Assembly: GCA_030323885.1 (NCBI GenBank)
Contig: CM059189.1
Span: 50,627,661-50,691,660 of the forward strand
DNA length: 64,000 nucleotides
DNA from: Branchipolynoe longqiensis
Lineage: Eukaryota; Annelida; Polychaeta; Phyllodocida; Polynoidae
Reading direction: 5' to 3'
Made by a program: the position numbers and the translations under genes. The number at the start of each line of letters is the position of its first letter. Position 1 is the stretch's first letter. The notes beneath the pieces are model-generated. The model was given only the letters and a program-made list of their open reading frames with translations. It had not been told where the DNA came from and did not search any database. Positions 55,748 to 64,000 of this stretch are shown here, piece by piece.

Positions 55748-55872
55748 TTTCGAGTCCCAGCCGAGTAAAACTCCAACAACCAACCACCCGATCGCACTGT
55801 CACAAGTCGGTACCCATCCTGATATAACCATAGATGTTGCCAGGACGTAAAACTCCAACAACCAACCAACTA
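55748..55872 (+). mobile_element. SINE-A 3' fragments
   Basis: cgagtcccagccgagtaaaa joined to the CCAA tail, then actgtcacaagtcggtaccc to ttgccaggacgtaaaactcc and caaccaaccaac. Confidence 0.7.
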
Positions 55873-56047
55873 GCTGCGCTTGTTGTGGTAGCTGAGCGCC
55901 GTTGGCGGGCCGAGCTGTTCGTCCACACGGCCACTCGGTGCACGCTCATGCGCAACGTGCGCCAAAGTATGGCAGCCCGGGGCAGACGCACCGCGCACCA
56001 GGGCAAGAGCGGCAAACTCGTCCAGTTGTCGTCTGCTGTCAGAAAAC

Positions 56048-56290
56048 ATGTCCGCGCGGCAAACAGATTTCACTGATATTGCATCCGATTTCACTGGAAT
56101 TTATCGGCCGCTGCTAAAAGACTACTCTGTAGACATTGTGAGCAGCTCGAGAGAATATTTATGGTGGAAACTGACATTTAGTGGCAGCAGACGATGCTTT
56201 GTTTCGCGTGCGTATACCGCTAGGAGGCGATGGGAGGGTGGCAAACCTGTTGTGATATTACTGAATGCCCGGCCACGTTTGGGACACCAG
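56048..56290 (+). CDS. Candidate first coding exon, unidentified host gene
   Basis: ATG at 56048 opens 81 codons ending at a donor (CACCAG then GTAATA), phase 0. The peptide starts MSARQTDFTDIASDFTG and includes SREYLWWKLTFSG and a basic RARRRWEGG-like stretch, ending RPRLGHQ. No signal peptide or family motif is recognised. The upstream 180 bp is GC-rich (CpG-containing), as in a promoter or 5' UTR. It could be a decayed mobile-element ORF. Confidence 0.35.
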
Positions 56291-57224
56291 GTAATATGAC
56301 AAAACTCTCCCCGTCATTATCTCTTATCTGTCAGCTCATTTAACCAATATGAAGGAAGAATGAAGACAAGTCACTCAGATAAACAGTGGGGAAGTTGTGC
56401 TTTATTAACACCGACTTCTGTCCACCTACCAGTGACCTACCATCCACTCCCCTTACCTTCTAGCCACACAAGATATCATTACCTCTTTAGCCTGTATAGA
56501 AAGCAGTGTACACAGCCCATGGGACAGGAGTCCTATGGCTGTGTTACACTCAATTGGAATATATGAATTTAGCCAGCATCAGACAGAGTGTCTGGGGTTC
56601 CTGCTCAAGAGTAGGTGTGTCTCACTCAAGAGCCAGGAGTAGAGTGATCTCTCTCCAGGGGGTCTGGAGCAGAGCCTAGAAAATATGATCTTGGTTTGAG
56701 GCTAGTGTGGTCAGAGGGCCAATGGGAAGTGGGTGACTGGGCAGTCCTCAGCCAGCCAATCAGGCACCTCCACAGTCTGGGTGGGTGGCACCCTCCCCAG
56801 TAGGGGTGGCTGTCACTCAACCCAGCTGCAGGTGGTGCCCTGTGTGTATATGCAGATTAGGCTGGTGGGCCCACCCAGTGGTCATGTAGGGACAGGTAGC
56901 TGCAAACAGTTACAATAGATCTCTGTTAAAATGGTCTCTTCTCCAATTGCACTCTTTATGAATGCATTGAGAAGTATTTCAACACTCATGTACTGTCTCT
57001 TATTTAGGAACATCTCTTCATTAATCTTAGGCATCATGTATGAACATATATTTCACATAGCTTATATCATGTCATAATGGGAGTGGGATATTATTACTTT
57101 TAGTTTACATAACATCGTCCACACTCCATTGCCCAAGAATAATAATGCTGTCTACCAATATACAATTCTAAACCGAAAATCCGTATATTTTTACAACGTC
57201 CCTCTTCCATTTCTACTTGCGCAG
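56291..57224. other. Spacer or intron, nothing firm
   Basis: A GC-richer block at 56540-56915 begins TGTTACAC and ends CAGTTACA, limits reminiscent of a solo LTR, but flanking duplications and a second copy are lacking. Confidence 0.3.
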
Positions 57225-57479
57225 ACGGCCAAGAAAAATGGAAGCCTTAAAACATTACGCCCTTTTCGGTTAAGCCAGAGCGAGTGCTATACAGTGGAGC
57301 AATATGAGTTGTCAACAGACTTTGTAAATTCCATTACTGTTCTTGTTTATCTTCTCCACTGTATTGGCCACTCCTCCCTTCCTCACTGTCAAAAGTTTTC
57401 TATCAAGTTTTCTGTATTTCTCCAGTTCTCCACCACCTTGAGGACCATTCCTATCTATTTGTTTACAGCAATTGTTTAG
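57225..57479 (+). CDS. Weak second exon candidate
   Basis: A good acceptor (cctcttccatttctacttgc then gcag) precedes an open frame in phase 0, matching the exon at 56048. It encodes TAKKNGSLKTLRPFRLSQ at its start and later becomes hydrophobic with a stop at 57477-57479. An internal donor near 57320 is possible. The product is not recognised and the late part looks non-coding. Confidence 0.2.
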   Translation, partial: TAKKNGSLKTLRPFRLSQSECYTVEQYELSTDFVNSITVLVYLLHCIGHSSLPHCQKFSIKFSVFLQFSTTLRTIPIYLFTAIV

Positions 57480-57920
57480 ACAAGAACAGCCCCAGAATCT
57501 ATATTAGAATGGCGGTCCCAATGCAGACGGTGGCTTTGAACTGGCTATTTTACTACTTATCTATACTAGTTCTACTCCCCCCTTACATAATATCAAATTT
57601 ATATTTAAAAGGCTGTCTTTTATCCTCCTGTCAATGTCCATGCTGTGTCTGCTAATTCTCTTGCATGCCCATGCCCCCTTTTAAAACTCATGACAACAAC
57701 AAAATTAGTTTTAAAAATAGGGTAAGCAGGACAGAATAGCAACACAAGCAGGGAACCATGACAGGTCAGATCTTGCATAAGACAATCAGAACAACATGTC
57801 ATTCAGTTTCGACTACTGTAGTTTTGTTGCAGTACTTGCTTCACTCGACCATCGACCTTATATTTTAGTGCTTAATCGACTTTTGGCAAATGCTGTCATC
57901 TAGTCCCGCATCGATACACC
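57480..57920. other. AT-rich spacer
   Basis: No gene. A minus-strand purine tract (complement of ctccccccttac near 57577) resembles polypurine-like tracts at 59265 and 59411. Confidence 0.35.
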
Positions 57921-57923
57921 TGT

Positions 57924-58031
57924 CCCTCCATTTTGACCTCGCCGACTATGAACTGTAAGAAACCTGAGACGTCGATGGTATCCATCCATTTTGACCTCAC
58001 CGCCTCTGAACTGTAAGGAACCTGGGAACGT
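57924..58031 (+). repeat. ~58 bp tandem duplication
   Basis: ccattttgacctcgccgac, gaactgtaagaaacctgag and its copy ccattttgacctcaccgcc, gaactgtaaggaacctggg. Confidence 0.75.
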
Positions 58032-58383
58032 CTATGATAGACGCGTACTCTTTCGACAGGTCCTTATTGCATTCATATTACAGGTCTCGCCTTATGGGAA
58101 AACAAGGTTTAAGCGGTTTGGTTCGATGACCTACTTTTTAGGGACTGTTTTCTTGTAACTTAGACTAGCGCCAATTCTTCGATCTCACCAAATACAAGTC
58201 GTATTATGTCGAGTTAGAAGCAAATAATGACTCAATATGTGCCTTCTGTACAATGATACAGCATCCCATATCCGTATTAACACATAACATGGCAATTTAA
58301 TTTCATCTACGACAACGTTAACACGGCGGCATACTTGTACACGCAATGACATTGTATAGAACCAATGTCATCCATCAAATGAC

Positions 58384-58665
58384 CCAATTCATTTCCTGCC
58401 TCAATGGTTGTCCTAACCAACCACCGGTCCCATCACTCTAGTGACTCTCTGAATCATTGTCAATCCTTGCCCAAGGTCAATCAAGTGATCCGAATCAATC
58501 AGATGACCCGAATCAATCAAATGCCTCGAACTCCTGAAATGAAACCAATCATTTCCTCCATCAATGGTTGCGCTAACCAACCACTGGTCCCGTCACTTCC
58601 AGTGACTCTCCGAGTCATTGACCCCGTCAATCCTCGCCCATGATCAATCCAATGATCCTATTATT
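58384..58665 (+). repeat. ~160 bp tandem duplication
   Basis: ccaattcatttcctgcctc, aatggttgtcctaaccaacc, cagtgactctccgagtcat words occur at 58384-58480 and again at 58540-58640. An open frame at 58618-58935 crosses its right part and contains five Cys and several His, but starts without ATG and has no known fold. Confidence 0.7.
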
Positions 58666-59224
58666 ACGCCTACTGTGGCACCCGAGCGGGGATGCCCATA
58701 CCAGTGGTGTGCAGACCGTCGTGAGCCCACGCACGTCTGCAGCCTGTCCGGCACCGCATACCACCGATTGGATGCTCAGAAGCGGATTATGGATCCGAGA
58801 TCCACTCGTGATAACACGCGCACCGCGATCAGTGCCTGCACCTCATTGGATTTACCCAAAAACCACATCCTTGGTTTAACAAAAAAAATTCTGACTGGTG
58901 CTCGGATCACGTCCCTGCCGCACACTAACCTATGAGTACATGTAAATGGAGGGAGGCAGTGAACACCCAGCGCGTCACCATACCGTACGCCCTACTCTAA
59001 GTCGTCTTCCTCTTGTCTTTCCCATCGGGCACGTGAACTCGTCCCTCCTACACATACGTCGTCTTTCACTCGTATTTCTACCATCGCACACCGGACTCGT
59101 CCCTGCCGGACAGCATCGACCGGTTCGATTCCATGAGCAGCCCGAGGCGCGAACTCGTCTATGGCTCAGTCAGCGCCGATGGGTCAGGTGGCCGCTAAGA
59201 CCTTCCCATGGCTATATCCACGCC

Positions 59225-59440
59225 AGTTTCATGCAAGCAGGAATCAGAGAGGCACATAATGTTTAATTAATCCTCTCCCCCTTACTTTGCTACTGCGGGT
59301 TCTTTGCAAGCAGGAATCCGAGGAAAGACCAATTGCTATAATTAGCTTCCCCCCCCTATACTTGTATTCTAACTAGCAGGGATCCGAGAGGCACCTAATG
59401 TCTAATTAAATCCTCCCCCCCTTACTTGTTCATTGTGGGT
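59225..59440 (-). repeat. ~70 bp repeats with polypurine-like tracts
   Basis: caggaatcagagaggcac, cataatgtttaattaatcctc then C-run occurs near 59229, partially at 59308 and again at 59372. On the minus strand each full unit has a purine tract (about gtaagggggggagga). Confidence 0.65.
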
Positions 59441-59676
59441 TGGGCGGGGAGCCTAATTTCCCGTTATTCCCAAATCCCCCGAGCATTACCAGGATCCCGA
59501 GTCAGCTACCCGTCACCAGACCGAAAGGCTTGGGAAGGGCTAGGAGTAGGTGACTAGAAATCCTTGATGGCAAGCCCCAGCGGTTCCGAGCGACTCTCAC
59601 TCCTTTCAAATACACCTCGGTCAATTCCGACCGGTTACTTTTGCCGAATGAGGTCATTACTTTGTCTTAAATTTTA

Positions 59677-59995
59677 TACAACGTCCCTGCTCATCCCCCC
59701 AATTTGGTTCTGACACACGAGAAGTGCATACAATATGTGGAATAACACTACCCCTAGTAGACAGCTCGGAAACGTTTACCTAACTTACGCAATTTACACA
59801 ACGTCCCTGCTCCTCCCCAATATTTTATGGTTCAGATGCACCAGAGTGCATACACCTGCGCACTACACACTAACCCCTACCAAAGATAGCTTGAAAAAAA
59901 ACGAACTTGTCAACAACCACCCACGTTATACAGCGTCCCTGCTCCTCCCCAACTTTTATGGTTCAGATGCCTCGACACTGTACACACATGTTGGC
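59677..59995 (-). repeat. ~125 bp tandem repeat x3
   Basis: acaacgtccctgctcctcccc, attttatggttcagatgc and gtgcatacac occur at 59679, 59801 and 59931. On the minus strand they give ggggaggagcagggacg, a purine-rich word of the kind that primes plus-strand DNA in LTR elements. They lie just 3' of the Env frame. Confidence 0.75.
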
Positions 59996-60002
59996 AACCC
60001 TC

Positions 60003-61211
60003 CTATGCCTGATACGGCACTGCGGCCAACTCCAACATCGGGTTCTGCGCCTTATACCGCACGATGGTGTCTCTATGGATTGGTAACGGGGAGGGAGGGG
60101 GCAGGACTTTGGATTCACAGACCACCGCCTCCCTACACACCGGTACCATCCCTTGTCTCTTCCTTGGGCGTCTGCATCTGGTACAACAAGCTTGGCATCT
60201 GTAATAACAATACATCATACCACATAACACGATAATACCGGCGACTGCCAACAAACAATACCACAAAATACTGAAATGTTCAATACGGACGTAATCGTCC
60301 GGCACCTGTACTAGACCGTTCATTGACATCAGGGGAACCTGCAGCTCCGGCAGCCGCTCGAGCTGCTCCTTCATTACCCGGTGGAGAACAGCAGGCCATG
60401 AGACATTCAAGGCTGGGAGCTCCAGCCTTGGTGGCATCCGTTGTATGTTCACGGTCTCATGTTTCACAGTCAATGTTCGCAGAAGCCAACCTCTGCCCTC
60501 CACCAAACATGCCTCCGGCACCTGCAGCACTGTTGGGCCGGTGATCCTCTTGCTGACCTGAGGTTTTCCGGCACAACGAATTGTCACATCGATCCGAGGT
60601 TCATGGGGTGCAATGCTCACACCACCCATGCCCTCCACAGGTGCCACAACGGTGGCAGACACAGTCTTTTGGATCTTCGTGATCCGCAGCTTGCAGTCTC
60701 CCGGTTCCGTCCCTGTCACGAGCGCCGCTTCGCAGGTCTGGTAGGTCATTTCCATGGCAGGATAGCATACCGTGGGCAAGCTGCCCATGCAAGCTTCAGG
60801 ATAGAAGCTTGCCTTCCTTCTCGTGCTTACCGCTACCACAGATTTTCCCACCACGGTCCTTGAATGTTCATCATCTAGTGGCACCGGCAGATACGTCAAG
60901 TGGTATGCCACATACGTCTCCTGACTCACCATCTGTAGTCCCAGGTGGAAGGCGATCGAAGCGTCCGGACCCCACACCGGTTCTACCCTTGCGTGTTGGT
61001 AGTACCAATGCAGATCGAGATCGCGAAAGCCCGCATCCTTTGCCGCCTCTATTACGACTGCCAGCTGAGCCGGCATCAGTAAACCTCTGTCAACATGCCG
61101 CGCTCCAGCTGCATCACCATCCGATGGTGCAATGTTCACTTTGATACGTAGTCGTCCACCACACTCTCCAACTCCTCCACTGCCAGCCTCACTCACTGCA
61201 GCAGGGCTAAA
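60003..61211 (-). pseudogene. env: Endogenous retro-element Env, C-terminal part (F1-like ectodomain, TM, tail)
   Basis: A minus-strand frame of about 400 codons, open from 61211, with no ATG. It includes several paired Cys (SLPTVCYPAMEMTYQTCEAA region; VPEACLVEGRGWLL), a membrane span near residue 308-331 (LLAVAGIIVLCGMM) and a Cys/Arg-rich cytoplasmic start (CQACCTRCRRPRKRQ). It continues the Env of the adjoining frame after a frameshift at about 61195-61211. Role by family: membrane fusion for an errantivirus-type particle. A separate gene is unlikely because it lacks a signal peptide and start. Confidence 0.75.
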
Positions 61212-61717
61212 TCATTGGAGACTGCTGTCATCTCCTCGGCTTCGTCCTGTGCTAAGGCTATCATTGATTCCACTACAGAAACATGCTCCGCTAATTGCAG
61301 CTGAGTATTTCGTGTTCTATTCATAATGGAAAGCATGTGCTCTTGGTTATGCTTCAGGGCTTGCGTTTGTAGACTGTGGGTGGTAATAGCCTGCTGCACT
61401 TTGTTTAGTTGTGCCTGGCTTACCGTACCAAACAGCCATGATGCCGCCACCCCTACTGCATTAACCAGTCCCCTCTTAGGCCGTTTAGTAGACACCTGCG
61501 GAACCTCAGCAGGCTCTTGCCCTAACCTGGCCTGCAGGACACTGAGTTTCATTTCCCAATGATGAATATTAACATACCACTTGTTCTTAGTCAATTTGTC
61601 CACATGGTCCCGCACCTGTGAGATCCAGTGCTCCACCGGTGGCCGGTTTGGGGGTGTGATCAGTACCACCACCTGCCACCAGCAGACACTGTCCTCACTT
61701 CTCCTTGGCCCCTAACT
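61193..61717 (-). pseudogene. env: Env middle part: furin site and fusion peptide (F-like)
   Basis: The frame opens after a TAG near 61718 and stops at 61193. It carries a short N-terminal subunit segment, then a basic cleavage motif RPKR (about 61472-61483) directly followed by GLVNAVGVAASWLFGT. This matches the pattern of baculovirus F and errantivirus Env fusion peptides after a furin site. A long amphipathic, heptad-like helix follows (LNKVQQAI onward). The start is not an ATG; it overlaps the previous frame, so a frameshift lies around 61660-61717. Confidence 0.8.
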
Positions 61718-61806
61718 AGGACACCATCTTTCTTAAAGAGGTCGGTGCTGCTGCCCAGAGGCAGGCAGCACCGTATGATGCCTATGTGCCAGTACAATGA
61801 CCACAT
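61660..61806 (-). pseudogene. env: Env N-terminal segment, separate frame
   Basis: An ATG at 61806-61804 opens 48 codons with a hydrophobic start (MWSLYWHIGIIRCCLPLG), a plausible signal peptide, then KKDGVLVRGQGEV. It stops at 61660, overlapping the next frame. It is taken as the Env start because of position and signal-like sequence; the interruption makes the locus non-functional as it stands. Moderate certainty. Confidence 0.5.
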
Positions 61807-62546
61807 GGTAGAAATTGACTTGAATATATATTTGTAGTTTCTGGATGATATCCCTCGAGGAGATCATATCCCGCAGCACTATGTGACAGTGAGGCAGGAC
61901 AGATCCTGATATCAGTCCTAACTGCTATATTCGACGAACACTTACGTGGTATCCTTTTGAAAAATCACAAACTGCTGCAATCGACTGGACAACTCCTGAA
62001 TGCAAACCAATTGCACCCCGGAGGTTCCCGAAGCAATAAAACTCAACTTCCGTCTAAAAACAAGCCTTAGCTCCCAGGACGAGCACTCTATGAATCTTCA
62101 AAACTATTGTACTTTTTGATTGCTTGGTGGTATTTCCTATCACACCGCTCACCGCTTTGTTCAGTTCAAGTCCTGCGTCACCCTCCGACGGGTACGGTCC
62201 TGTGCACTAGCGAACACTCTCCACCTTCCGAACAACGTCTGGATGACTCTTCACAAAATCAATGATTTTTGTTCGCACTAATCGGTCGCGGTCGGTGCTG
62301 TGCGCTGCTACCGCACTGCGTCGTCTTCAAGCATGCAGGTTCCAGTGCACTAGAGGACAAGTCGTGGCCTCCCGAACCTTATCGTCACTGAATGTTTTTG
62401 TCACAAAAAATAATTTCGGGCGATTCTTGGTGCTTTCCTCCGCGCGGACACTTCGTGGCCTATATCAAGTCCTTTTAGCTTTGATGTGTACACGCACTAC
62501 CACACATGGAGGTCAGTCACTTAACCTCCCGAACACATACAGTCTA
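61807..62546 (-). other. Non-coding gap where RT-RNase H-integrase should be
   Basis: About 740 bp between the protease ORF and the Env start. It has no long minus-strand frame and no YxDD, RNase H DED or integrase HHCC/DDE motif that I can find. In Ty3-like elements about 3 kb of pol lies here, so a deletion is inferred. Confidence 0.6.
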
Positions 62547-64000
62547 CTATTTCCTCCTGGAACCTCCACAGAAAGCCTCCACACAAGCAATGCAGGCGCG
62601 TTTGGCTAACTGTTGTTCCTGTGGGTCCGGGATGGCTTCCCTCAGCCGAGTCTTTTCTCGGGTGTGAGGATGCAACACTCGGATGTTGTAGCTCTCAGGG
62701 CTTGCTGGAGGTGGTGGGGGGTGTTCGACCGCACCAGTAACTGTCCATCGATATCCCAACTCACGCGTCGCGTCAGGTGAGGTATTCAGCTGGGTCGTGT
62801 GAGGCGAAGTGTTCCGCCGGGTCGTGTGAGGCGAAGTGTTCAGCCGGGTCATGTGAGGTGAAGTGTTCAGCCGGGTCGTGTGAGTGGCGGGTGGGTTGTG
62901 GCAGGTTGCCTCGGTTGCGTCCCGCCTGGTTACCATAGGTTCGGGCCCGTCCTGCCTCACCACCTGCCTGGGTTGCTGGGGGACAAAAACAGGGCGAGAC
63001 ACACAAATACCGCTAGGTGCATTAGTCACTCCTTGATTGCATTCCACATTTACACCTCTAATCCCTTTCACCCCTTTGTCACTTGCACTATTGTTCCCAT
63101 TGTGCCCCACTTGTTCTGTGTTCTCTGGCCTGCCATGCTCCCCTTGTAGCTGTGACTTGTTGCTGCGTGTCACCATTGTATGTGTGCTTAACCACCCAGC
63201 CTTTCTATTTCTTTGCCCATGGGTTAATCTAGAAGTGATTAAATCCCCTTTTCTTTCTCTATCAGCCAATTTCACCTGATCTCCCTTTACCCCTCTTTTT
63301 CTATTTTCTGGGGCCCCCACAGTATCAGCCCTGCTAATTTCTCTGGCTGTATTATTTGGATGTCTACCCAACTGCAAATAAGCTGGTGAAATATAGTAGA
63401 CTACCCCTGCCATACTAGCACATGTATCTTCTGTACCCAACCACCTGTGCTCCTCACCATTCAGGATAATACTCCTATCCGTGTAGGACAGCACGGCATC
63501 GCACTGCTGCATGACATCCGTCCCTATCAGGATATCATGCTCCAATTCTCCTACGACACAAAACTCACACTCAGCTCCCCCCAGGGTGACCTTCCCCACT
63601 CCCCTTGTAGGAATCAAATGTCCTGAAAGTGATCGAAGCTTCAACCCTTGCCTGAGCTTACCTCTGGCATATCCTCTCAATTTGAGAGCATCGTATACCT
63701 TACTTCTCATCATGCTTTTGCTGGCACCAGTATCGATTAGACCTGAATATGAAATTCCGCCAAATTTCATCTGGATACATGGTCTTCGATCTGCTGCCTT
63801 GCCTAGTTTGTCAACTGCATCGGACCTCATCTCGCTAGTACGGTTGACTATACCAGCTTGCACTTTTGCCTCCTGGGTAGCCACATAATCACGGTGATAG
63901 TTATGTGCACAATGACTACACCTGACCGTATCTCTCCCTGTGCCCTGGTGAGACTGTCGAGGGGCACGCTTTCTTACTTGGCGGGGTGCCCTCCTCCTCT
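62547..64000 (-). CDS. Ty3-like nucleocapsid-protease ORF (partial, runs off window)
   Basis: The frame is open for 484 codons from the window edge to its stop at 62547. From the edge: an Arg-rich nucleocapsid-like stretch (RRRAPRQVRKRAPRQ), then a near zinc knuckle CSHCAHNYH in which the last expected Cys is Ala. A retroviral-type aspartic protease follows: LIDTGAS (catalytic Asp codon at 63732-63734) and HDILIGTDVM. A 270-residue polar tail has about four 10-residue repeats (TRLNTSPHT type, 62776-62885) and a terminal CIACVEAFCGG. No RT follows. The Gag start lies outside the window. Confidence 0.85.
   Translation of the reverse strand, partial: RRRAPRQVRKRAPRQSHQGTGRDTVRCSHCAHNYHRDYVATQEAKVQAGIVNRTSEMRSDAVDKLGKAADRRPCIQMKFGGISYSGLIDTGASKSMMRSKVYDALKLRGYARGKLRQGLKLRSLSGHLIPTRGVGKVTLGGAECEFCVVGELEHDILIGTDVMQQCDAVLSYTDRSIILNGEEHRWLGTEDTCASMAGVVYYISPAYLQLGRHPNNTAREISRADTVGAPENRKRGVKGDQVKLADRERKGDLITSRLTHGQRNRKAGWLSTHTMVTRSNKSQLQGEHGRPENTEQVGHNGNNSASDKGVKGIRGVNVECNQGVTNAPSGICVSRPVFVPQQPRQVVRQDGPEPMVTRRDATEATCHNPPATHTTRLNTSPHMTRLNTSPHTTRRNTSPHTTQLNTSPDATRELGYRWTVTGAVEHPPPPPASPESYNIRVLHPHTREKTRLREAIPDPQEQQLAKRACIACVEAFCGGSRRK
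62776..62885 (-). repeat. 30 bp in-frame coding repeat x3.6
   Basis: cgggtcgtgtgaggcgaagt plus gttcagc repeats with few changes and keeps the frame, giving 10-residue units in the tail of the protease ORF. Confidence 0.85.

Larger units (their letters stand above)
57921..64000 (-). mobile_element. Ty3-like endogenous retro-element with F-like env, defective
   Basis: Minus-strand order: nucleocapsid-protease (edge to 62547), gap, Env in three frames (61806-60003), then a repeat-rich 3' region with purine tracts (to about 57.9 kb). The Env class and protease place it near errantivirus-like Metaviridae (family knowledge). No LTR is demonstrated: the 5' one is outside and the 3' one is not evident. 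Defects are an absent pol and at least two Env frameshifts. Confidence 0.65.

Noticed and set aside
56542..56914. Solo LTR (TGTTACAC...AGTTACA)
   Set aside because: Flanking bases do not match as a target duplication, no second copy is seen, and the ends could be chance.
58618..58935. Cys/His-bearing ORF as a zinc-finger protein
   Set aside because: No ATG start, spacing fits no known finger, and it overlaps a tandem duplication.

Overview
This is eukaryotic genomic DNA, almost certainly from a marine lophotrochozoan and most likely a mollusc. It is AT-rich and dense in short interspersed and inverted-repeat elements, and has no operon-like gene packing. It carries a Meta-SINE-like element of a type I associate with molluscs, tRNA-headed SINEs ending in CCAA repeats, CR1-like and RTE-like LINE tails, a PIF/Harbinger transposon wreck and a Ty3-like endogenous retro-element with a baculovirus-F-like envelope. 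I recognise no complete host gene. Three to four possible host exons can be argued from reading frame and splice signals: 14031-14094 with 16147-16218, and 56048-56290 with a weaker 57225-57479. Everything else with coding character comes from mobile elements.

Layout. 0-14 kb: small terminal-inverted-repeat (TIR) elements in AT-rich unique sequence, including four copies of a 325-375 bp family called M1 here. 14-18 kb: candidate host exons in long introns. 16-31 kb: interspersed repeats, nested insertions, an RTE tail at 21.4 kb, a CR1-like tail at 29.9 kb, and a TIR element embedded in CT-rich microsatellites at 26.6 kb. 31-47 kb: SINEs and TIR elements inserted into one another, an 870 bp duplication and a second microsatellite-embedded element at 35.9 kb. 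47-51 kb: a GC-rich unassigned ORF followed by a broken Harbinger element whose transposase start (+ strand) faces its MADF/Myb-like partner gene (- strand). 51-53.4 kb: CA-rich composite satellites and a ~73 bp minisatellite. 56-57.5 kb: a candidate host first exon. 57.9-64 kb: a minus-strand Ty3-like element running off the right edge, containing nucleocapsid-protease, then a frameshifted F-like Env, then a repeat-rich 3' region. No reverse transcriptase, RNase H or integrase is visible between protease and Env.

How the parts relate. At least a dozen TIR elements have ends of the general form GCC...GTCACAC and mostly TAA or TTA target duplications, as expected of PIF/Harbinger-type mobilisation. 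Each family fills its interior with iterations of its own short word. The dead Harbinger at 49-51 kb shows that such transposases lived in this genome. SINE, TIR-element and LTR-like insertions sit inside one another, so relative ages can be read from the sequence. All calls come from reading the sequence by eye; no database search was run.
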